Shown here: positions 27,548-37,480 of the stretch, in pieces
Numbering within the stretch: position 1 is the stretch's first letter
Layout: every line of letters begins with the position of its first letter
NCBI RefSeq assembly: GCF_030504985.1
Contig: NZ_JASERU010000016.1
Coordinates: 29,460-93,459 of the forward strand
Length of the DNA stretch: 64,000 nucleotides
Reading direction: 5' to 3'
Source: Fulvimonas sp. R45
Lineage (GTDB): Bacteria; Pseudomonadota; Gammaproteobacteria; Xanthomonadales; Rhodanobacteraceae
The notes under the pieces: model-generated
The model's database searches: none
Told to the model about the DNA's origin: nothing
Seen by the model: only the letters and a program-made list of their open reading frames with translations
Position numbers and translations under genes: made by a program

Positions 27548-28447
27548 TCACTTCGGCAGCGAGGCCAGCCAGCGCAGCAGCGCCTGCGACAGCTCGATGC
27601 GGTGATCGGAATAGACGTGGTCGGTGGCGAGGTGCAGGGTGTCGACGCGCGCGTCGCCGGCCTTGCGCAAGGCCGCGGCGAAGGCGTCGTCCGTGGCGGC
27701 GAACGGGTCGTCGGCCATGACGACGAAGGCGGCACGGTCCTTCAGCGCATCGACCCTGGCCGGGAAAGGCCAGTCGGAGGCATGGTCGGCCAGTTCGCGC
27801 GCCAACCCGTCGGGCGAGCAGCCGTGCAGGGGCGCCAGGCCTGCGCCGGACAGGTTGGCGCTGGCCACTTTCAGCGCGGCGGGCAGGCCCTGCGCATCCC
27901 GCACCTGCCGGAACAGGCCGCCCATGTCGGCGCCGGAGATGAGCGCGAAGGCCTTGATCGCCGGATCGGCCGCGGCCGCCTGTACCGCGATGAAGCCGCC
28001 CATGCTGTGCCCGACCGGCACGATGCGCGCGGGATCGAGCCGCAGCGTCTTCGCCACGTCCGGCCGGTGCAGGTACGCGAGCACGGACGCGGCGTCCTCG
28101 ATGGCATGCCCGAACGAGAACGCGCCCGGCGTGCCCCAGGAGCCGCGGTAGTCGAAGTACACCACGTCCCAGCCGGCGCGGCGCATGTCCTGCGCCAGGT
28201 CGAGGTTGCGCTCATAGCCGGGAAAGCCGTGCAGCAGCACCACCGTCGGATGCGGCCCGGCGCCCGCCGCGACGTAGGCGATCGCGTTCAGCCGCTCGCC
28301 ATGGCTGGGGATCTGCATCACCTGCATGGACGCGCGCGCGGCGGCGGCTTGCGCCGTCGCGGCGGCGCCCTGCGGCAGGCACGTGCCGAGCGCGATGGCC
28401 ATGGCCAGACAGGCGGCACGAAAACCGGACGGCAGGCGGTGCGTCAT
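27548..28447 (-). CDS. Secreted alpha/beta hydrolase
   Basis: A 299-residue protein with a signal peptide (about residues 1-30, ending AAATAQA). The alpha/beta-hydrolase core has the oxyanion loop LLHGFPGYERN, nucleophile elbow GHSMGG, a late acidic residue in VVMADDPFAATDDA, and a terminal His in HLATDHVYSDHR. It resembles dienelactone hydrolase or peptidase-like S9/S15 esterases. It is convergent with the NUDIX pair. Substrate unknown. Confidence 0.85.
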   Translation of the reverse strand: MTHRLPSGFRAACLAMAIALGTCLPQGAAATAQAAAARASMQVMQIPSHGERLNAIAYVAAGAGPHPTVVLLHGFPGYERNLDLAQDMRRAGWDVVYFDYRGSWGTPGAFSFGHAIEDAASVLAYLHRPDVAKTLRLDPARIVPVGHSMGGFIAVQAAAADPAIKAFALISGADMGGLFRQVRDAQGLPAALKVASANLSGAGLAPLHGCSPDGLARELADHASDWPFPARVDALKDRAAFVVMADDPFAATDDAFAAALRKAGDARVDTLHLATDHVYSDHRIELSQALLRWLASLPK

Positions 28448-28550
28448 GCGTTTTCCCCATGGTGTGCGCGGCGGCGACGGCTCCGGCGCCGACGTGGCGC
28501 GGGCTCGGCGGCCTTTATCGCACGACGCGCGCCGCCCGCGCCACCGGGCG

Positions 28551-29324
28551 TCACGGCACGTCTTCGAGCCAGGTGGCGGTGCCGAACTTTTCGCGGACCC
28601 GGGTCTGCGCACGGGCCAGCTCGCCGGCGGGCAGCGTGTCGCGGGAGAGGCCGTGCAGGTGGCGGAAGCAGTCCACCATGCGCGCGATCACGGACTCGCG
28701 CGGCAGGCCGGTCTGGCTGCGCAGCGGGTCCACGCGCTTGGCGGCGCTGGCGGTGCCCTTGTCGGACAGCTTCTCGCGGCCGATGCGCAGCACCCGGAGC
28801 ATCTTCGCCGCGTCGATGTCGTAGGCCATGGTGACGTGGTGCAGCACCGCGCCGCCACGGCGCGTCTGGGCGGCGCCACCGATCTTGCCGGCGTCCGAGG
28901 CGATGTCGTTGAGCGGCTGGTACCACGCGCGGATGCCCAGTTCGCCCAGCGCCTCGACCACCCACGCGTCCATCAGCGCGTAGGACTCCTGGAAGCTCAG
29001 GCCCTCGACCAGCGAGGCCGGCGCGTAGATCGAATAGGTGATGGTATTGCCCGGCTCGATGAACATCGCGCCGCCGCCGGAGATGCGCCGCACCACCTCG
29101 ATGCCGTGCTGCCGCGCGGCGGCCATGTCCACCTCGTTGCGCAGCGACTGGAAGCGCCCGATCACCACCGCCGCGCCGGCCCATTCCCAGATGCGCAGGG
29201 TGGGCGGGCGCCGGCCGGTCGCCACCGCATCGGTGAGCACCTCGTCCAGCGCCATGTGCAGCGCGGGCGCCTGCGGGGCGTCGTGCAGCAGTTGCCAGTC
29301 GTGGTCGCGCCAGTGCGTGCGCAT
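28551..29324 (-). CDS. lplA: Lipoate-protein ligase, catalytic domain (LplA)
   Basis: Attaches lipoate to E2 and GcvH subunits through lipoyl-AMP. The 257-residue protein carries the biotin/lipoate ligase fold, with the lipoate-binding RRISGGGAMFIEPGNTITYSI (from residue 79) and the conserved lysine region DIASDAGKIGG (Lys147). The usual C-terminal accessory domain is missing; it is supplied by the separate gene just upstream (29324-29611), as in the Thermoplasma LplA-LplB pair. The ATG overlaps the stop of that gene by one base (TGATG). Confidence 0.88.
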   Translation of the reverse strand: MRTHWRDHDWQLLHDAPQAPALHMALDEVLTDAVATGRRPPTLRIWEWAGAAVVIGRFQSLRNEVDMAAARQHGIEVVRRISGGGAMFIEPGNTITYSIYAPASLVEGLSFQESYALMDAWVVEALGELGIRAWYQPLNDIASDAGKIGGAAQTRRGGAVLHHVTMAYDIDAAKMLRVLRIGREKLSDKGTASAAKRVDPLRSQTGLPRESVIARMVDCFRHLHGLSRDTLPAGELARAQTRVREKFGTATWLEDVP

Positions 29325-29611
29325 CAGGCGGCCTCCGGCTGCAGGGCGCGGCGCACGGCTTCCGCCACGGCCTCGGGCGAGATGCCGTACATGGCGGTGC
29401 CCGCGGGCAACGCGGCGCGCACGGCATCGGCCAGCGCGGCGGCGGCGGTGGCGGCGGGCAGGCCGTCGAGCGCGCGGTCGATCGCACGCAGCGCCTCGTC
29501 GGGCTCGAGGAAGAAATCGCCGCTCAGCCGCACGCCGGCGAGGCGGCCGCCGCGCACGTCGAGGTCGACCACCACCAGCTTGCCGCCGGGCATCTTGTAT
29601 TCGCCGTGCAT
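29324..29611 (-). CDS. Lipoate ligase accessory domain as a separate protein (LplB-like)
   Basis: A 95-residue protein that looks like the lipoate-protein ligase C-terminal domain. It has the opening GEYKMPGGKLVVVDLDVRGGRLAGVRLSGDFF and a helical remainder. In E. coli this domain is fused behind the catalytic domain, and in some archaea it is a separate subunit needed for lipoate adenylation. Here it precedes and is translationally coupled to lplA. The start is taken at ATG 29611; the frame is open to 29746 but the extra residues look non-native. Confidence 0.78.
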   Translation of the reverse strand: MHGEYKMPGGKLVVVDLDVRGGRLAGVRLSGDFFLEPDEALRAIDRALDGLPAATAAAALADAVRAALPAGTAMYGISPEAVAEAVRRALQPEAA

Positions 29612-29825
29612 GGTCTGCCGCGCGCCAGTCGGGGCATCCAGCGTAGCGCGGTCGGGCGCGGGTTGTCGCGAAGGCTCAGGAGGCGATGAAGATTTCCACT
29701 TCCTGGAAACCTTCATCGGCAGTCCGGCGCAGGTAGGTCCGGACATGTCACCGGGGATCGATTACGGGGCGATTGATCCCCGCCGGCCATCGATGACTGT
29801 CTGAGTTTGAAAACCCCACAAACGC

Positions 29826-30260
29826 TCAGTGGCCGTGGAAGTGGCCCTGGCCCACGCCGATCGAGAAGCTCACCCCGCCCTTGGGCTCTTCGCAGTCGCC
29901 CAGGCGCCTGGTGACGCTGACGGTGCCGGTCTGGTAGTTGCCGCTGACGTGGTTGCCGCCCATCACGCCCATGCCCACGCTGCCGTGCACCTGCGGCTGG
30001 GTGTAGGTGCTGTCGTCGCAGGCAGCGGCTTCGGCGGGCGGGGTGACGTTGCCCATGCGGCCGCTGGTGTCGCCGTAGTACACGCCGGGTGCGCTGCTGG
30101 CGGGCTTCGCTGCGGTGGCGCTGGCGGCGGGCAGGTCGCTGGGCGGCAGCGCGTTCTGCGGCGGCAGCTTGAGGTTGAGCGGCTTGCCGGCGTCCTGCGC
30201 CCAGGCCGTGGCGGCGACGAGGCTGGCGGCGAGCAGGGCGGTGGCGCGGATCGTGTTCAT
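29826..30260 (-). CDS. Exported hypothetical protein
   Basis: A 144-residue protein with a clear signal peptide (MNTIRATALLAASLVAATAWA, cleavage before QD). A Pro/Ala-rich spacer and a region with two Cys (AACDDS and GDCEEP) follow, then GGVSFSIGVGQGHFHGH at the C-terminus. No family is recognised. The two Cys could form a periplasmic disulfide, and the His-rich end could bind metal; both are inference. The next gene in the same direction is lplB, but more than 200 bases on. Confidence 0.75.
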   Translation of the reverse strand: MNTIRATALLAASLVAATAWAQDAGKPLNLKLPPQNALPPSDLPAASATAAKPASSAPGVYYGDTSGRMGNVTPPAEAAACDDSTYTQPQVHGSVGMGVMGGNHVSGNYQTGTVSVTRRLGDCEEPKGGVSFSIGVGQGHFHGH

Positions 30261-30356
30261 GGAAGGGCTCCAGGGCATGCCGCGATCAACGCTCGGGCGA
30301 GCAGTGCGTGCACAGACGTTGGACGTTGCGGCGCCATGCAAGTTCCTCGTATCACT

Positions 30357-30454
30357 CCCTCCCCTGCGTGCAGGGGAGGGTTGGGGAGGGGTAACCCAAC
30401 CTCGCGGCAAGCTTGCTTACTCCCTCCCGGCCTCCCCCTGCAAGCCGGGGGAGG
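30357..30454. repeat. Intergenic G/C-rich hairpin pair
   Basis: CCCTCCCCTG (30357-30366) pairs with CAGGGGAGGG (30371-30380), and CCTCCCCC (30431-30438) with GGGGGAGG (30447-30454). They lie between parC (ending at 30485) and the exported hypothetical gene. Organisation and sequence resemble the pair between frr and uppS. No other gene or site is seen in 30261-30484. Confidence 0.55.
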
Positions 30455-30484
30455 AGAACAGCCGCGCGGTGGGCAGGACCGTGT

Positions 30485-32725
<2,241 letters not shown>

Positions 32726-32809
32726 GCGCTTGCGTGAAGTTCCGTCGCGTAACTGGCCGATGGTGCCAGATCGGCGGCGCAGGGGACAGCTTGACGGAAC
32801 CGGGCGGGG

Positions 32810-33664
32810 CTATTCGCGCGCCGCGTGCACGCCCAGCTTCGCGAGCTGGGCCTGCACGCTGTCCGGCCCGGCCAGGTGCGCCGCGCCCACGGCGATGAAG
32901 ACGGTGCCGGGCCGGTCGAGCATGGCCTTGATGCGCCGCGCCCAGGCGGCGTTGCGCTCGACCAGCAGGCGCCGGTAGAGCTGCGGTTCCTGGCGCTCGA
33001 GCCGGTCGTTTTCCAGCCGCGCGATGGCCGCTTCGTCGCCGGCCTTCCAGGCGCCGATCAGGGCCTTCAGGTCGACGTCGGCGCGGTCGGTGTCGCGCAG
33101 GGTCGAGCGCAGCAGGCCGAGTTGCAGCGCCTGCGGCATGTCGGCGAGGAAGCGGACCTGCTGCTCGGCGGTCTCCAGCGCGCGCACCGGCTTGCCGGCC
33201 TTTTCCATCGCGGCGCGCAGCTGCCGGTCCACGCCCAGGGCCGGATCCAGCCCGGCCTTCACCATCGGCGCCACGGTGAGGGTGAGCGCGGCCAGCCACG
33301 GCCGCATGATGTCCAGCGCCGCCATGCCGCCCGGCACGTCGGCCAGGCGCGCGGCGCGTTCCAGCCGGCCGCGGTCGAACGGGCCGAGCAGGCCGGACAG
33401 CGGGTGCGCGGTGTCGATGCCGTAGCGCAGCACCAGCGCGGTCATATGCGCGGGATCGTCATCGGTGATCTCCACGTACAACGCCTGGCTGTCGGCCAGC
33501 GCCTTGTCCAGCACGGGGAAATGCCAATCGGTGTCGTGCGGCAGCAGGTGCACGGTGCCGAACAGGTAGAGGGTGGTGTCGACATCCTTCACCGCCCACA
33601 GCGCGGGATGCGCCAGTGCGGGCGCGGCGAACAGGACGAGCAGCAGGCTGAGCAGGCGTCGCAT
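32810..33664 (-). CDS. TraB/GumN family protein
   Basis: A 284-residue exported protein with a signal peptide (residues 1-18, ending ALA-HP). The TraB/GumN core has LYLFGTVHLLP (His about 39), the central helical part and the C-terminal FIAVGAAHLAG. In the family (TIKI/PrgY-like) conserved Glu and GxxH motifs suggest a metalloprotease, but the bacterial function is unproven. It lies downstream of the MITE-like element at 33692-33969. Confidence 0.9.
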   Translation of the reverse strand: MRRLLSLLLVLFAAPALAHPALWAVKDVDTTLYLFGTVHLLPHDTDWHFPVLDKALADSQALYVEITDDDPAHMTALVLRYGIDTAHPLSGLLGPFDRGRLERAARLADVPGGMAALDIMRPWLAALTLTVAPMVKAGLDPALGVDRQLRAAMEKAGKPVRALETAEQQVRFLADMPQALQLGLLRSTLRDTDRADVDLKALIGAWKAGDEAAIARLENDRLERQEPQLYRRLLVERNAAWARRIKAMLDRPGTVFIAVGAAHLAGPDSVQAQLAKLGVHAARE

Positions 33665-33691
33665 GCGCGCACTTTACCCCAGGCGACGTCG

Positions 33692-33969
33692 CCCTCAGAG
33701 CCTGTTCAAGATCTCCCCGTAGCTCGCGTTGCCTTGCCCTGGCCGCCCGGTGGGAGTGCGTGGCGCAGCGCCTGTCTGGCGGGCAGGTCAAGCCGCGCGC
33801 TGCCGCCTGGCGGCCAGGGCAAGGCAACCCTTCGGGCCGGGTCTGTTGGCCCACAGGCCGGCGTCATCGCTCCGTCGTGGACGGACGTCCACGCCTTCGC
33901 TCTTCCTTGGCCTGCGCGCAAACAGCTCCCGGCGCGGGTCACGGGGAGATCTTGAACAGGCTCTCAGGG
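33692..33969. mobile_element. MITE-like element with nested inverted repeats
   Basis: Terminal inverted repeats of 29 bp (33692-33720 and 33941-33969, one mismatch, containing GAGCCTGTTCAAGATCTCC) enclose about 220 bases. Inside, a second perfect 19-bp inverted repeat (33729-33747 and 33809-33827, TTGCCTTGCCCTGGCCGCC type) is nested off-centre. No transposase is encoded; short frames across it are not credible genes. The right end contributes the last bases and stop of the MFS gene. Confidence 0.7.
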
Positions 33970-35382
33970 TTCGCGCGACAGCGGCGCGGCCACCGACTCC
34001 AGCGGCAGGCGTTCGGCGCGCACGCCCCAGCGCGCGGCCACGGCGGCGGCCAGCAGCATCAGCGCGGCACCGCCGACGTAGCCCCAGGCCACCGCGTCGC
34101 GCTCGCCGCTGCCCAGCAGCACGCCGAACAGCAGCGGTCCCACCACGCCGCCCAGCGCGGTGCCCACCGCGTAGAACAGCGCGATGGCGATGGCGCGCAG
34201 CTCCAGCGGGAAGCTCTCGCTGGCGGTGAGGTAGGCGGAGCTGGCCGCGGCCGAGGCGAAGAAGAACACCACACTCCAGGCCAGCGTCTGCGTGGCGGCG
34301 TCCAGCACGCCGCGCGCGAACAGCCAGGCGGTCAGCACCAGCAGCAGGCCGGACAGCGCGTAGGTCGTCGCGATCATCGGCCGCCGCCCCAGCCGGTCGA
34401 AGGCGCGCCCCAGCAGCAGCGGGCCGAGGAAATTGCCGGCCGCGAACGGCAGCAGGAACAGCCCGATGCGCTCGTTGGGCACGCCGTAGTAGCGCCCCAG
34501 CACCAGCGCGTAGGTGAAGAAGATCGCGTTGTAGAAGAACGCCTGCGCCGCCATCAGCACCAGCGTCACCGCGGTGCGGCGCGGGTAGTCGCGCAGCAGG
34601 GCGCGCGCCACGTCGGCCCAGCGCGGCGCGCGCGGCCGCAGGCGCAGGCGCGGCAGCGCCGGGTCCGCGGTGACCCCGCACTCGCGTTCGATCGCGTCGA
34701 GCACGCGCCCGGCCTCGTCCGCGCGCCCGTGCAGCATCAGCCAGCGCGGGCTTTCCGGCACGTAGCGGCGCAGCCACAGGATGCCCAGCCCCAGCACCGC
34801 GCCGATGCCGAAGGCGCAGCGCCAGCCCAGCTCGACCGGCAGCAGGTGCGGGTCCAGCACCACGATCGAGGCCAGCGCACCCAGCGCTGCGCCGATCCAG
34901 AAACTGCCGTTGACTACCAGGTCGGTGTGGCCGCGGTAGCGCGCCGGCACCAGTTCCTGGATCGCCGAATTGATCGCGGCGTATTCGCCGCCGATGCCGG
35001 CGCCGGTGAGCGCGCGCATCAGCGCGAACACCGCCAGGTTCGGGCTCAGCGCGGTCAGCGCGGTGGCGGCCAGGTACAGGCCCAGGGTGACGTTGAACAG
35101 GCGCTTGCGGCCGTGGCGGTCGGTGAGCCATCCGAACAGCAGCGCGCCACCCACCGCGCCGGCCAGGTAGGCGCTGGCGGCCAGTCCCACGCCGGCGTCG
35201 CTGAGGCGCAGCACCGGGCTGGCCTTGAGCGCGCCGGCGATGGCGCCGGTGATGGTCACCTCCAGCCCGTCCAGCACCCAGGTGATGCCGAGCGCCAGCA
35301 CCACGCGGGTGTGGAAGGCGCTCCAGCGCAGGCGGTCGAGCCGCGCGGGCACGTCGGTGCTGATCGCGTCGCTGCCGGTCAT
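33964..35382 (-). CDS. MFS transporter (sugar-porter/SV2-like)
   Basis: A 472-residue major facilitator with 12 hydrophobic helices. The helix 2-3 loop GWLTDRHGRKRLFN and the matching second-half GRAFDRLGRRPMI are clear, as are GAGIGGEYAAINSAIQELVPARYRG and VPESPRWL, which are typical of the metabolite:H+ symporter/SV2 group. Substrate unknown. The stop at 33964-33966 lies in the terminal repeat of the adjacent MITE-like element. It starts 58 bases after cfa and might receive read-through from the fluoride operon. Confidence 0.9.
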   Translation of the reverse strand: MTGSDAISTDVPARLDRLRWSAFHTRVVLALGITWVLDGLEVTITGAIAGALKASPVLRLSDAGVGLAASAYLAGAVGGALLFGWLTDRHGRKRLFNVTLGLYLAATALTALSPNLAVFALMRALTGAGIGGEYAAINSAIQELVPARYRGHTDLVVNGSFWIGAALGALASIVVLDPHLLPVELGWRCAFGIGAVLGLGILWLRRYVPESPRWLMLHGRADEAGRVLDAIERECGVTADPALPRLRLRPRAPRWADVARALLRDYPRRTAVTLVLMAAQAFFYNAIFFTYALVLGRYYGVPNERIGLFLLPFAAGNFLGPLLLGRAFDRLGRRPMIATTYALSGLLLVLTAWLFARGVLDAATQTLAWSVVFFFASAAASSAYLTASESFPLELRAIAIALFYAVGTALGGVVGPLLFGVLLGSGERDAVAWGYVGGAALMLLAAAVAARWGVRAERLPLESVAAPLSREP

Positions 35383-35440
35383 GCCGGCAGTCTGGCCGCC
35401 GCGCGGTGCACGGCAGGTGCACGCGCCGTGGGCGGGGGTG

Positions 35441-36559
35441 CTACCTCGGCACGCGGTAGCCGCCGGGCACGCCGTTGGGGCTCAGCGTGAGCTGCCAGAG
35501 CTGGTCGCGGCGGCTGCGGAACACTGCGGCGGAGCAGGCCAGGTAGAAGCGCCACATGCGGCGGAAGCGCTCGTCGTAGTTCTTCGACAGCTGCGGCCAG
35601 GCGGCGTCGAAGTTGGCGCGCCAGGCGGTAAGGGTGCGGTCGTAATCGGTGCCGAAGTTGTGCCAGTCCTCGACCACGAACAGGCCTTCCAGCGCGGCGG
35701 TAACCTGGCTGGCGGCGGGGATCATCGAGTTCGGGAAAATGTATTTCTCGATCCAGGGGTCGGGCTGCGCCGGCGCGCCGTTGCTGCCGATGCAGTGGAG
35801 CAGGAACAGGCCATCGCCGGGCAGGCAGCGACGCGCCACCTCGAAGTAGCCGCGGTAGTTCCTGCCGCCCACGTGCTCGAACATGCCGATCGACATGATC
35901 GCGTCGAAGCGCTCGTCCAGCTCGTGGTAGTCCTGCAGGCGGATCTCGATCGGCAGGCCCTTGCACAGCTCGCGCGCGAACTCGGCCTGTTCCTGCGACA
36001 CGGTGACGCCCACGCCGCTGACGCCGTACTTCTCGGCCGCGTACTTCAGCGCCTCGCCCCAGCCGCAGCCGATGTCCAGCACGCGCTGGCCCGGCTTCAG
36101 TTGCAGCTTGCGGCAGACCAGGTCGAGCTTGGCTTCCTGTGCGTCGTCGAGGTTGCCGGCGTTCGCCCAGTAGCCGCAGGAATACACCAGGCGCTTGCCC
36201 AGCATCGCGTGGAACAGGTCGTTGCCGAGGTCGTAATGCGCCTTGCCGATCTCGAACGCGTGCTCGCCGCGCTGCAGGTTGATGAAGCGCGCCTTGAGGT
36301 GGGCGATCAGCGTGTCCAGCGTCTTCAGGTGCTCGTCCAGGTGCGAGGAGAGCAGCCGGGCCATGAAGCCGGGCAGGTCGTCCACGTCCCACCAGCCGTC
36401 CATGTAGGCCTCGCCCAGGCCCAGCGAGCCGTGCGCGAACACGCGCGCGTACAGGCGCTCGTCGTGTACGCGGATGTCGACGGGCGCGGTGCCGTCGATG
36501 CGGATGCCGGCGTGCTGCAGCAGGTCGGCGGCGCGCTGTTTCAGGGAATCCTGGCTCAT
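35441..36559 (-). CDS. cfa: Cyclopropane-fatty-acyl-phospholipid synthase
   Basis: SAM-dependent enzyme that adds a methylene bridge to unsaturated acyl chains of membrane phospholipids. The 372-residue protein has an N-terminal lipid-binding region, the SAM motif VLDIGCGWGEALKYAAEKYG (about 155-175), VSQEQAEFAREL, the Glu of SIGMFEHVG that binds bicarbonate, and CIGSNG. Length fits Cfa. It begins 5 bases after the DUF190 stop, so it belongs to the crcB-DUF190-cfa transcript headed by the fluoride riboswitch. Confidence 0.93.
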   Translation of the reverse strand: MSQDSLKQRAADLLQHAGIRIDGTAPVDIRVHDERLYARVFAHGSLGLGEAYMDGWWDVDDLPGFMARLLSSHLDEHLKTLDTLIAHLKARFINLQRGEHAFEIGKAHYDLGNDLFHAMLGKRLVYSCGYWANAGNLDDAQEAKLDLVCRKLQLKPGQRVLDIGCGWGEALKYAAEKYGVSGVGVTVSQEQAEFARELCKGLPIEIRLQDYHELDERFDAIMSIGMFEHVGGRNYRGYFEVARRCLPGDGLFLLHCIGSNGAPAQPDPWIEKYIFPNSMIPAASQVTAALEGLFVVEDWHNFGTDYDRTLTAWRANFDAAWPQLSKNYDERFRRMWRFYLACSAAVFRSRRDQLWQLTLSPNGVPGGYRVPR

Positions 36560-36564
36560 CGTGT

Positions 36565-36906
36565 TCAGTCCTCCTTGCCCAGTACGCCGATGCTAGCCGG
36601 TCCGCGGGCGTAGACCAGCTCCGCGCCGGCGTCGCGCACCAGCTGCAGCAGGGCCTCGGCCTCGCTTTCGCGCAGCAGGAACTCCACCTTCACCGGCAGG
36701 TCGTCGGCCAGTTCGAAGAAGGCTTCCTGGTGCAGCACGCCGTGGCGGCCGAAGCCGGCGATGGCGCGGAACACCGAACCGCCGCCGAGCTTGTGCTTCT
36801 TGGCCTGCTCCAGCAGCCACTCGGACAGCAGCATGCCGTCGTACCTGGCGTGCGCATGCGTGTAGAAGCGCAGGTACACGCCGTCGATCGTCGTTTCCGT
36901 GGGCAT
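36565..36906 (-). CDS. DUF190 family protein
   Basis: A 113-residue PII-like small protein of DUF190, with GVYLRFYTHAHARYDGMLLSEWLLEQAKK, the loop GGGSVFRAIAGFGRHGVLH and a C-terminal beta strand. DUF190 genes often neighbour crcB under fluoride riboswitches; a regulatory or ligand-sensing role is likely but unproven. It starts 14 bases after crcB and ends 5 before cfa. Confidence 0.92.
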   Translation of the reverse strand: MPTETTIDGVYLRFYTHAHARYDGMLLSEWLLEQAKKHKLGGGSVFRAIAGFGRHGVLHQEAFFELADDLPVKVEFLLRESEAEALLQLVRDAGAELVYARGPASIGVLGKED

Positions 36907-36920
36907 CGCAATCTCCGTCG

Positions 36921-37307
36921 TCAATGGCGCAGCAGGCCGCGGGTAAGGGCAAGGCCGAGCAACGTCATGCCCAGCGTGCCGGCCAGGTGCACCGCCACGT
37001 GCGCGCCGAACCACAGGTACTGCTGGCGCAGCAGCAGGGTATCGGCCTCGGCCGAGAAGGTGGAGAACGTGGTCAGCCCGCCGAGGAAGCCGGTGAGGGC
37101 GAACAGCTGCAGTTCCCGCGGCAGTGCCTGGAAGTGCGCGAACACGCCCATCATGCAGCCCATGATGAAACCGCCGAGCAGGTTGGCGGCCAGCGTGCCC
37201 AGCGGCAGGGTGGGGAAGACCGGGTTGAGCAGGATGCCGAGCATCCAGCGTACCCAGCAGCCGATGGCGCCGCCGAGGCCGACGGCAATGAATCCGGTGA
37301 GGTTCAC
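36921..37307 (-). CDS. crcB: Fluoride ion channel CrcB (Fluc)
   Basis: A small four-helix membrane protein (128 residues) forming a dual-topology dimer that lets fluoride leave the cell. Family residues are visible: GGAIGCWVRW, GTLAANLLGGFIMGCMMG (with the key Asn) and ALTGFLGGLTTFSTFSAEA with the Phe-box. The start is GTG 37307. A fluoride riboswitch precedes it by about 70 bases, which settles both regulation and function. Confidence 0.95.
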   Translation of the reverse strand: MNLTGFIAVGLGGAIGCWVRWMLGILLNPVFPTLPLGTLAANLLGGFIMGCMMGVFAHFQALPRELQLFALTGFLGGLTTFSTFSAEADTLLLRQQYLWFGAHVAVHLAGTLGMTLLGLALTRGLLRH

Positions 37308-37379
37308 GTGCGGAAATCTCCTGTCTGCGAAGCGTTGCGTTCGCGGCGACAGGCACGCCTGCGCCGCCGGAAACCGGTG

Positions 37380-37466
37380 GTGCAGGCATCATCAGTCCGG
37401 GCGGCGGCGCGAAGGCTACCGGCGGGCGGTTTGTTCCGGGAAGGAACGGGAGGCATGCCATCTCCC
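37380..37466 (-). promoter_or_regulatory. Fluoride riboswitch (crcB motif)
   Basis: Read leftward from 37465, the sequence gives GGAGATGGCATGCCTCC (37465-37449), then AACCGCC in the pseudoknot strand, and CTGATGATGCCTGC near 37394-37381. This is the order and base pattern of the fluoride riboswitch (GGnGATGG, GCCTCC, AACCGCC, CTGATG, then CCT). It lies upstream of crcB, the standard target, and should switch on crcB-DUF190-cfa when fluoride binds. Confidence 0.9.
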
Positions 37467-37480
37467 TCATGGGCGGCATG

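Noticed and set aside
33706..33942. 78-residue leftward protein inside the MITE-like element
   Set aside because: The element is built of nested inverted repeats, has no RBS or domain, and such frames are expected in repeats of this type.
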